Shown here: positions 8,037-14,856 of the stretch, one piece after another
Position numbering within the stretch: position 1 is the first letter of the stretch
Layout: every line of letters begins with the position of its first letter
Assembly: GCA_947388185.1 (NCBI GenBank)
Contig: CANDQP010000017.1
Span: 1-37,401, forward strand
Direction: 5' to 3'
DNA length: 37,401 bases
Origin: an uncultured Dorea sp.
GTDB lineage: Bacteria; Bacillota; Clostridia; Lachnospirales; Lachnospiraceae
Program-made: the position numbers and the translations under genes
Notes under the pieces: generated by a model
What the model was told of the DNA's origin: nothing
The model's input: only the letters and a program-made list of their open reading frames with translations
The model's database searches: none

Positions 8037-8696
8037 TTAAAAAGTATCAGAAACAGGAGAAAAAAGCAAGCGTTTCCAGATTAGATGCAAGATCCCGCCC
8101 CCCATAATGATAGAAAGAATATAGATCAGTATTCCGGCTTCATTGCCAAGAGCCCTTGCGATATCGCGGAAAACAATCTGCCCCATGAAATGATAAGGAC
8201 TGATATAGAACATATTGATCTGCCCGTAAGGATGTACAGCGATATTGATCAGGGTTGCGGTCATGCAGCAGGCAAGGAAGATGCAGGAGCATTTGGCAAA
8301 TCCTGCTGAGGAATGATCGGAAGCGCGGCTTACTCCGGCGCGGATCCCGATCCCGATCAGCAGGATATGCCAGGCGAAGGAGTGGACGGTAAGCGGAGTA
8401 TAGCTGTAATGCATGCCGGTAGTATCGAAGAAGGTGAAGATGCCGCCAAGCAGCCCGTAATCCATGAGAAATGCAAGCAATATGCCGCGGATGCGGGGGG
8501 AGGTAATCCATGGGAGGATCAGGCAGATGTACATAGGGATGCTGCATAACTGGAAGGGGAAATACCACCAGTTATAGTTTCCGTTATTTACGATATAAGT
8601 AAGACAATATTGTTTCCAGATCTCGCTTATAAGCATCAGGATTCCGCAGGACAGGAAAAAGCGGCCGGATACTTGTTTGAAATTATGTTTTAGCAT
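8037..8696 (-). CDS. YwaF-like integral membrane protein (TIGR02206/TMEM164 type)
   Basis: 218 or more residues with about six membrane segments. NWWYFPFQLCSIPMYICLILPW and the following FLMDYGLLGGIFTFFDTTGMHYSYTPLTVHSFAWHILLI match the bacterial YwaF / TIGR02206 membrane family, which carries conserved polar residues (Q, C, H) in membrane helices. Function is not established. The start at 8696 is preferred to a GTG at 8747 because GGGAG lies 10 nt upstream and the longer form would begin inside the probable -10 box at 8739-8744. Confidence 0.78.
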   Translation of the reverse strand: MLKHNFKQVSGRFFLSCGILMLISEIWKQYCLTYIVNNGNYNWWYFPFQLCSIPMYICLILPWITSPRIRGILLAFLMDYGLLGGIFTFFDTTGMHYSYTPLTVHSFAWHILLIGIGIRAGVSRASDHSSAGFAKCSCIFLACCMTATLINIAVHPYGQINMFYISPYHFMGQIVFRDIARALGNEAGILIYILSIIMGGGILHLIWKRLLFSPVSDTF

Positions 8697-8738
8697 ATGG
8701 TTTCGTCTCCCGTAATAGTTTCCCTTGAAAACATATTT

Positions 8739-8744
8739 ATTATA
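8739..8744 (-). promoter_or_regulatory. -10 element for the YwaF-like gene
   Basis: Perfect TATAAT on the minus strand, 42 nt before the ATG at 8696. The -35 region is poor (no TTGACA-like hexamer at 17 nt), so this is a tentative call. Confidence 0.4.
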
Positions 8745-8762
8745 CACCTGATTGAATAAATA

Positions 8763-8771
8763 TGCTATAAT
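8763..8771 (+). promoter_or_regulatory. Extended -10 promoter of the EamA gene
   Basis: TGC-TATAAT (8763-8771) is a full extended -10 element; the -35 is poor. It gives a leader of about 85 nt, which contains a short perfect hairpin (ATTATG/CATAAT, 8826-8841). No known riboswitch was recognised. Confidence 0.6.
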
Positions 8772-8862
8772 TGAAACCGTGCGCCAGGTTCATTGCCGTG
8801 AGTGCAAACAGTAACTTGTGCGCGTATTATGACGGCATAATGATACGAGGAGATAAGAGAGT

Positions 8863-9744
8863 ATGAAGACAAAGAATGCATTTATATTGGCATTGACAGC
8901 ATTTATCTGGGGGACGGCATTCGTTGCCCAGAGTGTGGGAATGGATTATCTGGGCCCATTTACGTTCAATGGAGTCAGGAGTATGATAGGAGGTATTGCG
9001 CTGCTTCCCTGTATTGCGCTGCTTCAAGTGATTAATGGGAAGAGCAGAGCAGAAGAGGGAGAAGGGAGCAGGAAGGATCTGGTGACCGGGGGGATTGCAT
9101 GCGGGCTGCTGCTGTTCGCGGCAAGCAGCCTTCAGCAGATAGGAATCCAGTATACGACGGCAGGTAAAGCAGGATTTATCACGGCGTTCTATATCGTGAT
9201 TGTCCCGGTGTTTGGAATATTCCTAAAAAAGAAGATCGGATGGAAGGTGTGGCTTGCCGTTGTGATCGCCCTTGCAGGTCTGTATTTCCTGTGCATAACG
9301 GAGCATTTTACTGTAGGAAAGGGGGATGCACTGATCTTTCTGTGTGCACTGGTATTCTCCCTGCACATTCTTGTGATCGATTATTTCTCGCCGAAGGTGG
9401 ATGGGGTGAAGATGTCCTGTATCCAGTTCTTCGTCTGCGGGCTTGCGTCTATGCCATTTATGTTTGCAATGGAAACGCCGGAGATCGGGGCGATGATTGC
9501 TGGGTGGATGCCGCTTCTCTACGCAGGAGTGCTGTCCTGCGGTGTCGCATATACACTGCAGATCATCGGACAGAAGAATGTGAATCCTGCGGTGGCGTCG
9601 CTGATCTTAAGCCTGGAATCCTGTTTCTCCGTGCTTGCGGGATGGGCTGTTCTTGGCGAAAGGCTCTCGGTGAGGGAGTCTGCCGGCTGCGTGTTGATGT
9701 TTGCTGCGATCATACTGGCTCAGTTGCCGGAGAAAGAAAAATAA
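8863..9744 (+). CDS. EamA/DMT family permease
   Basis: 293 residues with ten predicted membrane helices in two repeated halves, the usual DMT superfamily size. FIWGTAFVAQSVGMDYLGPFTFNGVRSMIGG starts the first EamA unit, and VASLILSLESCFSVLAGWAVLGERLSVRESAGCVLMFAAIILAQL closes the second (the conserved P/S-x-x-L-E-x-V-F-x-x-x-x-G-E region). These proteins export or import metabolites and amino acids; substrate not predictable. GAGGAG precedes the ATG. Confidence 0.9.
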   Translation: MKTKNAFILALTAFIWGTAFVAQSVGMDYLGPFTFNGVRSMIGGIALLPCIALLQVINGKSRAEEGEGSRKDLVTGGIACGLLLFAASSLQQIGIQYTTAGKAGFITAFYIVIVPVFGIFLKKKIGWKVWLAVVIALAGLYFLCITEHFTVGKGDALIFLCALVFSLHILVIDYFSPKVDGVKMSCIQFFVCGLASMPFMFAMETPEIGAMIAGWMPLLYAGVLSCGVAYTLQIIGQKNVNPAVASLILSLESCFSVLAGWAVLGERLSVRESAGCVLMFAAIILAQLPEKEK

Positions 9745-9747
9745 ATC

Positions 9748-9776
9748 TTGCAAATAGAAAATGCGTAGTGTATAAT
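9748..9776 (+). promoter_or_regulatory. Promoter of the hemerythrin-receiver gene
   Basis: TTGCAA (9748-9753), 17-nt spacer, TATAAT (9771-9776). The -10 box is the first part of a large dyad (9771-9814), so the initiation region is itself inside a probable operator. Confidence 0.75.
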
Positions 9777-9814
9777 TTCAATGAGTAAACATTTGTTTAC
9801 TCATTGAAATTATA
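9771..9814. promoter_or_regulatory. Perfect 20-bp-arm inverted repeat (probable operator or hairpin)
   Basis: The arms 9771-9790 and 9795-9814 are perfectly complementary with an ATTT centre. The core TGAGTAAAC-ATTT-GTTTACTCA has the size and style of a TetR-family operator, and it covers the -10 box and start point of the downstream gene. As RNA it would form a very stable, mostly A-U hairpin; it could also end transcription of the EamA gene, although no T tract follows. No TetR gene is within the window. Confidence 0.8.
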
Positions 9815-9846
9815 AAACAGAGTTGAGCCGTTGAGGAGGATGAAGG

Positions 9847-11196
9847 ATGGAGAGTCAATTGGTATGGAAGGACGAGTATAATATTGGTGTGGATATAATT
9901 GACAGAGAACACCAAAGACTTTTTAGAATTATCAATAAATTATTTGCGTTCAGTGACGAGAAGAATAAGAGCCAGTGGGCATGTCAGGAAGGAATCAAGT
10001 ATTTTAAGGATCATGCGGCGAAGCATTTTGTAGATGAAGAGAAGTATATGGCTTCTATTGGTTATGAGGGGTTGGAATCCCATGGGCGGCTTCATCGGGA
10101 ATTCCGTGAGAAGACATTGCCGCTACTTGAAAAGGAACTTGAACAGACAGAGTATTGTGCCGACTCGGTAGAACATTTCCTTGGGGTCTGTGTCGGGTGG
10201 CTGATCGGGCATACCATGATGGAGGACCGCGCGATCATGGGGGCAGGCGTGAGCAGATGGGATGAGCTTCTGCCGGAGGACAGGCAGGAGGCTGTGAAGA
10301 AGATCATCATCCAGTTGGTGTATGATCTGTTCCATTTGGAATCGCATGTGATCAGCGATACATATGGCGGGGAGAAGTTCGGAAGAGGAGTATATTATCG
10401 GCTGGTCTATGGTACGGATCAGAGTGAAGAGAAGTGTGAGGTTTTCCTGGTATTTGAGGAAAGACTTCTGATCAATACGGTCGGCAAGGTGATGGGAATC
10501 GAGACGAACAAGCTGGAGACTATGCTGATCAATGCGGCAAGATATACGGCGCGCCAGTTCGTAGAGCGGGTTGTAGAGCAGATGCCGGATATGGAAGGAT
10601 ATAGGCTGAAGGAAGAGAATCTTCTTACTTATGAGGAATTCCAGAGTATATTTGAGAATGAAAAGCTGCAGGTAAGCCTGCTGGTTGATACGGGCAAGGG
10701 ATATTTCGCATATTGTACGGTGGCTCCGCATCTTCTTAAGAAGGGAGATGTTACGCCGATCGGTGCGGATAATGCCATGGCCGAGGTTGAGAGATATCTC
10801 AAGAAGCGTGAGGAGAGTCCGAAGCCAAAGGTACTTGTGGTGGATGATTCAATCACTATCCGCGAGGGGATTAAGAATCTGTTAGAAGAGGATTATGATG
10901 TGTCAGTTGCCGCGTCCGGAACTGCCGCGATCCGGTGCCTCATCTTAGATAAGCCGGATCTGGTTCTGTTGGATTATGAGATGCCGGTCTGCGACGGCAA
11001 GCAGGTATTGGAGATGATCCGCTCGGAGAATGCATTTGCAGGTATCTCGGTCATGTTCCTGACCGGAAGGACAGATCCGGAGACTGTTCGGAAATTAGTA
11101 TCCCTGAAACCGGACGGATATCTGGCCAAGTATCTAAAGCCTGCGGAGATCAAGCAGAAGATAGACGATTATTTCGAGAAGAAGAAGCAGGGGTAA
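9847..11196 (+). CDS. Hemerythrin / CheX-like / receiver fusion protein
   Basis: 449 residues in three parts. Residues 1-135 are a bacteriohemerythrin with all seven di-iron ligands: H22, H60, E64, H79, H83, H122, D127. Residues ~145-320 resemble a CheX/CheC-like chemotaxis-phosphatase domain in length and strand/helix pattern (GKVMGIET...MLINAARYTARQFVERV), but the catalytic ExxN is not clearly present. Residues 327-449 are a CheY-like receiver: acidic pair D333/D334, phospho-acceptor D376 (LVLLDYEMP), T406, and Lys at 428 or 431. There is no DNA-binding or enzymatic output domain. A soluble oxygen- or redox-responsive signalling protein is the likely role (inference). GGAGG precedes the ATG; dtd follows 6 nt downstream. 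Confidence 0.88.
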   Translation: MESQLVWKDEYNIGVDIIDREHQRLFRIINKLFAFSDEKNKSQWACQEGIKYFKDHAAKHFVDEEKYMASIGYEGLESHGRLHREFREKTLPLLEKELEQTEYCADSVEHFLGVCVGWLIGHTMMEDRAIMGAGVSRWDELLPEDRQEAVKKIIIQLVYDLFHLESHVISDTYGGEKFGRGVYYRLVYGTDQSEEKCEVFLVFEERLLINTVGKVMGIETNKLETMLINAARYTARQFVERVVEQMPDMEGYRLKEENLLTYEEFQSIFENEKLQVSLLVDTGKGYFAYCTVAPHLLKKGDVTPIGADNAMAEVERYLKKREESPKPKVLVVDDSITIREGIKNLLEEDYDVSVAASGTAAIRCLILDKPDLVLLDYEMPVCDGKQVLEMIRSENAFAGISVMFLTGRTDPETVRKLVSLKPDGYLAKYLKPAEIKQKIDDYFEKKKQG

Positions 11197-11202
11197 GAGA
11201 AG

Positions 11203-11649
11203 ATGCGGTTTGTGATCCAGAGAGTGACAGAGAGTGAAGTGCAGGTAGACGGCGAGGTCCTTGGCAGAATCGGGAAGGGTTTCATGGTGCTGATTGGGGT
11301 CAGTGATTCCGATACGAAGGAGATCGCGGATAAGATGGTGAAGAAGATGCTTGGCCTTCGGATCTTCGAGGATGAGCAGGGGAAGACGAACCTGTCCCTT
11401 GATACGGTCGGCGGAGAATTGCTGCTGATCTCACAGTTTACATTGTATGCGAATTGTAAGAAGGGGAACCGCCCAAGTTTCATAGAAGCTGGTGCGCCGG
11501 ATATGGCGGAAGAGATGTATGAGTATATTATCGGGAAATGCAAGGAGCAGGTTCCGGTCGTAGAGCGGGGGCAGTTTGGAGCAGATATGAAGGTAAGCCT
11601 GGTCAATGACGGGCCGTTTACGATTATTTTAGATTCGGATACATTATAG
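11203..11649 (+). CDS. dtd: D-aminoacyl-tRNA deacylase
   Basis: 148 residues, the full family length. Hydrolyses the ester bond of D-aminoacyl-tRNAs (and mischarged Gly-tRNAAla), a proofreading step in translation. Recognised by [13 protein letters not shown] at the N-terminus, the SQFTLYA motif (around 77-83) and the C-terminal NDGPFTI, the Gly-Pro motif that forms the chirality-selecting pocket (NxGPVT in most homologs; here NDGPFT). It starts 6 nt after the hemerythrin fusion and is probably co-transcribed. Confidence 0.96.
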   Translation: MRFVIQRVTESEVQVDGEVLGRIGKGFMVLIGVSDSDTKEIADKMVKKMLGLRIFEDEQGKTNLSLDTVGGELLLISQFTLYANCKKGNRPSFIEAGAPDMAEEMYEYIIGKCKEQVPVVERGQFGADMKVSLVNDGPFTIILDSDTL

Positions 11650-11689
11650 TGAGATATATTTCCAATGTATGGATGCGGAAATGTTCAGG

Positions 11690-11717
11690 AAATCCCTGCC
11701 AGGCGGCGGGGATTTTT
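11690..11717 (+). terminator. Intrinsic terminator after dtd
   Basis: 11-bp stem (11690-11700 with 11705-11715, one T.G wobble), 4-nt loop, followed by TTGCTT; 40 nt after the dtd stop codon. Confidence 0.85.
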
Positions 11718-12004
11718 GCTTGGTGTGCCCGGTGGGCAAATACATGTAAAGCATTATAGATGCAAGCGGCTACAAACGGATGCCCCCTTTATGGCGACAG
11801 TTTTTATAGATTGCTGTATGGTGGGGAATATCATGTGTATTCAAGAGATGTTTCGCCGTGGTATGGGAAAAAATAACTGTAAAATGTCCTGTGGGTAATG
11901 TATAATGATAATATAAGATGTGAACAAGAGAAAAGTCGAGTAAAAATCAGGTGTTCTGTGCAGTGTTGGTGTTGGTTTTAGTTTATAGAAAGGGTGGTGT
12001 GTTA
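11718..12004. other. Intergenic region before the AT-rich patch
   Basis: No credible gene. An open frame at 11665-11898 crosses the dtd terminator and has no ribosome site. The right half becomes AT-rich and holds a tentative promoter with a perfect TATAAT at 11901-11906, giving a leader of about 95 nt for the JAB-domain gene. Confidence 0.6.
11901..11906 (+). promoter_or_regulatory. -10 element for the JAB-domain gene
   Basis: Perfect TATAAT; the hexamer at the 17-nt position (TGTAAA) is a weak -35. Confidence 0.45.
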
Positions 12005-12640
12005 GTGGAGAATTATGATGATAAGGATGAATTGAGAGACTTGGAAATGGCAAAGAAAAGAAATCATAAAGTTATGATTACAGATGAAGCTATTAGAAAG
12101 GTTCCAAGAATACAGTATAAAAATATACCGGAAAGTGAATATAGTATAATTCGAGAGTTGGCAAAGAATGTGTTGCAGATTTCCAAAGATGAAAACAATT
12201 CTAACGAAGTTGCAATAACATACAGCATGGAGAGTAAAAAGTATATTCAAAGAGGAGAAGAGTATATTGGGGTAGCATTGGGTGGTGAACATGAGGTTGA
12301 TCCAATGAGCAGTACAATTGCATATCACCTTGTAGCATCCGCTAAGGAATGTATTATTATTGTGTTGCATAATCATCCCTCATTGTCTGATTTTTCATTA
12401 TCAGATGTAAAGTTCCTGCTGCAATATGCTAGTGTTAAGATGATGGTGGTTATTACTAATTTGGGGAGTATATCATATCTTGTAAAGGGGAAAGGGTATA
12501 TGTATGAAACAGCAGTGGAATTATTTAATGAAGCTGTCAGTATGAATAATGAGGCAAAAAATCTAAAAGACTTGCAAAGAGCAGCGAATTACTTTTTAAG
12601 GAACTGCTGTAGGGCGGGTGTTGATTATGATAACCGATAG
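12005..12640 (+). CDS. RadC-like JAB/MPN domain protein
   Basis: 211 residues from a GTG at 12005, which has AGGGTGG 7 nt upstream; a longer frame from 11951 lacks a ribosome site. The region around residues 100-155 carries a JAMM metal motif: HNHPSLSDFSLSD (HxHP then SxxD) preceded by a conserved strand IIIVLHNHP, as in RadC-type JAB proteins, with Glu residues in GGEHEVDP upstream as candidate fourth ligand. RadC-like proteins are frequent on mobile elements; their biochemical role is unsettled. The N-terminal ~70 residues are not recognised. Base composition is clearly more AT-rich than the genes on either side, suggesting acquisition. Confidence 0.78.
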   Translation: MENYDDKDELRDLEMAKKRNHKVMITDEAIRKVPRIQYKNIPESEYSIIRELAKNVLQISKDENNSNEVAITYSMESKKYIQRGEEYIGVALGGEHEVDPMSSTIAYHLVASAKECIIIVLHNHPSLSDFSLSDVKFLLQYASVKMMVVITNLGSISYLVKGKGYMYETAVELFNEAVSMNNEAKNLKDLQRAANYFLRNCCRAGVDYDNR

Positions 12641-12653
12641 AAAGGAGAAAATA

Positions 12654-12809
12654 ATGGAAGAACATGCTGTTTTAAGTGAACGTTTAGAAGACCAGTTGAA
12701 AGCTGTAGAATGGGCGAAAATGGAGCAGAAGAGACTTTTGAAGGAGAAAGGGGAGCGTTTATCTAAGGAGCTTATGAAAAAAATGACTCCATTTATTTTG
12801 AAGCAGTAA
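12654..12809 (+). CDS. Small charged coiled-coil protein
   Basis: 51 residues, almost entirely charged helix (MEEHAVLSERLEDQLKAVEW..., heptad-like). AGAAAGGAG lies 6 nt before the ATG at 12654 and 13 nt after the stop of the JAB gene, so translation is credible. Close to its end is a run of seven A (12777-12783); reading in the -1 frame from there adds 26 residues (NDSIYFEAVKGNDRRMPNG...) up to a TGA at 12860-12862. Either a short protein, a frameshifted longer one, or a slippage product. No family recognised. Confidence 0.6.
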   Translation: MEEHAVLSERLEDQLKAVEWAKMEQKRLLKEKGERLSKELMKKMTPFILKQ

Positions 12810-12963
12810 AAGGTAATGATCGCCGTATGCCGAACGGTCTGACATTGACGATATTCATATGACGTCATTTATTGTTGATCATTCTACATTGGATGCTTAT
12901 GTAAAGTGTGCGGAAAACAATCTAACGCTATTCATCGCAGTAGTAACTAAGAGGAGAATTATA

Positions 12964-13386
12964 GTGAAAACAAATAACAAGAAAAATTATCTGTCTCATA
13001 TCACGATCTATTTCATTATGCTTCTTTTTGCTGTTTGCTTAACTGTGAATGCAGTTGTTTGCTGCAATTATAATCTTTATGAACAGTCAGATCAGGCGGT
13101 TATAATTGAGACACAGACAACTTCAAAAAGAATTGACGCAGGTTCGGCTGCAAAGGGAGACGGTGATGATACTACTTGTATTCAGTCATCATTTTTGAAA
13201 CGTAATTCTCATACTGAGATTATAATGAGGAATAAATGTCCAATCCCTATGAGCGTGGTATTTTCAAAAGGATTTGGCCAATTTATTTTTCTTGTTATAG
13301 CTTTTCTGTTTTTCTATGAGATTTTATCTATATTATTGTCTGAGGGATGGACATTAATTGATCAGAAGGTTCGTCTGGATAATTGA
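12964..13386 (+). CDS. Small membrane protein of unknown function
   Basis: 140 residues from a GTG at 12964 with GAGGAG 7 nt upstream; the frame is open upstream to an ATG at 12859 without a ribosome site. Two membrane segments (about 11-33, YFIMLLFAVCLTVNAVVCC, and 100-122, FGQFIFLVIAFLFFYEILSILL) flank a ~65-residue polar domain that contains two Cys and is probably extracytoplasmic. AT-rich like its neighbours. No family recognised. Confidence 0.62.
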   Translation: MKTNNKKNYLSHITIYFIMLLFAVCLTVNAVVCCNYNLYEQSDQAVIIETQTTSKRIDAGSAAKGDGDDTTCIQSSFLKRNSHTEIIMRNKCPIPMSVVFSKGFGQFIFLVIAFLFFYEILSILLSEGWTLIDQKVRLDN

Positions 13387-13428
13387 ATCAGATCCATTTT
13401 ATATCATTGCAAGTGTGACAACAAGTAT

Positions 13429-13463
13429 AAGCCATTTTCAGGATCAGACATGGCTTTCTTTTT
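13429..13463 (+). terminator. Probable terminator after the small membrane protein
   Basis: 7-bp stem (AAGCCAT/ATGGCTT) with a 14-nt loop, followed by TCTTTTT. The long loop lowers confidence. Confidence 0.5.
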
Positions 13464-13506
13464 GTATGCATAAATAATGAAGCAAAGATTGAATTGGAGG
13501 ATATGA

Positions 13507-13680
13507 ATGAAAAAAAGAATATATAAATTATTTCTCACTCTTATAGTGAGTCTGTCCCTGAGTTCAGGTCCCATAGTCCAAAATGAGATACGTAAGATGC
13601 TTGAAGCTCTTTCGCGAACAAGTTATGAGCAGATTAAAGAGTTTGATGAGGAAGAAAATGAAGATTTACCATACTTATAA
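13507..13680 (+). CDS. 57-residue peptide with signal-peptide-like N-terminus
   Basis: The ATG at 13507 has GGAGG 6 nt upstream and opens a 57-codon frame to a TAA at 13678-13680. The product starts MKKRIYKLFLTLIVSLSLSSG: a basic n-region, hydrophobic core and small residues as in a secretory leader. A polar remainder follows, with an acidic end (EFDEEENEDLPYL). It contains no Cys, so a thiolactone AgrD-type peptide is unlikely. It could be a secreted signal or toxin-like peptide; this is inference. It stands alone after a probable terminator and before the convergent NAD-kinase-like gene. Confidence 0.55.
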   Translation: MKKRIYKLFLTLIVSLSLSSGPIVQNEIRKMLEALSRTSYEQIKEFDEEENEDLPYL

Positions 13681-13718
13681 GTGCTCTTTCCCCAATATTA
13701 AAATGGAGTTTTCAGATA

Positions 13719-13743
13719 GTCTAAGGGGGGATGCCCCCTAGAC
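13719..13743. terminator. Inverted repeat at the end of the gcv-like operon
   Basis: Stem GTCTA-GGGGG / CCCCC-TAGAC with one bulged A and a short centre; it overlaps the TAG stop codon of the minus-strand gene at 13738. It lacks a T tract, so it may act as an RNA 3'-end stabiliser or a weak terminator. Confidence 0.5.
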
Positions 13744-14850
13744 CATATCAACCCGATATAATACAGTTTCATAACTGTTTACCCCGATCTTGTAGTAACC
13801 GCACAGATATCTGTCCGTATCTCTGTCGCCGGTGTCCACAAGCATAGGATTGCCCTTTAGAGTTGCAAGCTTTTCCTTTGTGACGGCCAGGATCAGCTTC
13901 TCTTTTGACACCATCCGGATGATCCGGGGGCTGATCTGCTGATTTCCCCGCCCGAAGATAAATCCATTGCCGCCGATACAGGTTACGACGATCCATGCAG
14001 GTATGCCCTTTCCTAACAGTTTACAGAGAGATTGTTCGTCCGCATCCCTTAAAATGATTTTTTTCCCTCTCGCTACATCCACGCCCCGAAGCGTCCCCTT
14101 GCCTTCTAATTGCTCCTTAAGGCAATAGGTAGTGCTTCCGGGGCCGATGATATATAAGGCGTGTTCGTCCATAGCAGAAATGATATAATCTGTGAGCAAT
14201 TCTCTGCCCGATGAATCTCCCGGGCAGATCTCCTTTGCTTTTTGCAGTCGGCTCTTATCATGGATGCTTTGCAGGAATCCATATAAAGCGGGGGTTGCCA
14301 AGGGATCGTTAAGCTGCGCTTCATCAATATCCATAATTTCCCGGTATTCCAAGGACAGCCGCTCTCCCCGGACGAAGCTTTCAAGCAGCTCGCCTGCCTG
14401 ATAGGGGCTTACGGCGTAACAGGCAGAATACATCTTCACCCCGGCCGGGACAGCCAGAACCGGGAATTGTTCGCCCACCGCTTCGCAGATGTCCCGCGCC
14501 GTACCGTCTCCGCCGCAGAAGACGAGCAGATCCATGCCCCTGTCTTTTAATAAGCGCGCGTAATACAGGGTATCCTCCTTTGAAGTGATCTCTCCATGTT
14601 TCCCGAGACTTTCATATGGAATCTGAGCTTTTTCTAATATATTTCCGCCCATTTCCCCTTCGGGGGCAATCATATGAAAGCCTGCGTCTTCTCTGATTCT
14701 GGCTATGCACTCGTATGCCCTTGCTCCGGCCGTTTTACTATAACCAAGCCCCAGGGCAGCCATGCGTCCGTCCAGGCTGTCGCTTCCTTTCATTCCCGCC
14801 TGACCGCCGAGCCCGGCAATCGGATTAACGAGAAAACCTATTCTCTTCAT
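13738..14850 (-). CDS. AcoX-type ATP-NAD kinase-like protein
   Basis: 370 residues. KRIGFLVNPIAGLGG at the N-terminus and LLVFCGGDGTARDICEAVG (about 108-126) with the GGDGT motif place it in the NAD-kinase/diacylglycerol-kinase fold, COG3199 (AcoX). A second conserved block lies around IIGPGSTTYCLKEQL and CIGGNGFIFGRGNQQISPRII. Family members are predicted to phosphorylate NAD or a related small molecule, but the substrate of AcoX-type proteins is not established. It is the last gene of the gcv-like operon, 6 nt after the dehydrogenase; an NADP(H)-supplying role for that pathway is inference. Confidence 0.85.
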   Translation of the reverse strand: MKRIGFLVNPIAGLGGQAGMKGSDSLDGRMAALGLGYSKTAGARAYECIARIREDAGFHMIAPEGEMGGNILEKAQIPYESLGKHGEITSKEDTLYYARLLKDRGMDLLVFCGGDGTARDICEAVGEQFPVLAVPAGVKMYSACYAVSPYQAGELLESFVRGERLSLEYREIMDIDEAQLNDPLATPALYGFLQSIHDKSRLQKAKEICPGDSSGRELLTDYIISAMDEHALYIIGPGSTTYCLKEQLEGKGTLRGVDVARGKKIILRDADEQSLCKLLGKGIPAWIVVTCIGGNGFIFGRGNQQISPRIIRMVSKEKLILAVTKEKLATLKGNPMLVDTGDRDTDRYLCGYYKIGVNSYETVLYRVDMV

Positions 14851-14856
14851 GCCGTT

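Noticed and set aside
8777-8862. Leader of the EamA gene as a riboswitch
   Set aside because: Only a 6-bp hairpin and no aptamer pattern that I recognise; the leader is short.
11665-11898. 77-codon open frame after dtd
   Set aside because: It runs through the dtd terminator hairpin, lacks a ribosome site and gives no recognisable protein.
12002-12376. 124-codon minus-strand frame opposite the JAB-domain gene
   Set aside because: Antisense to a better gene with a JAMM motif and ribosome site; its composition simply mirrors AT-rich sequence.
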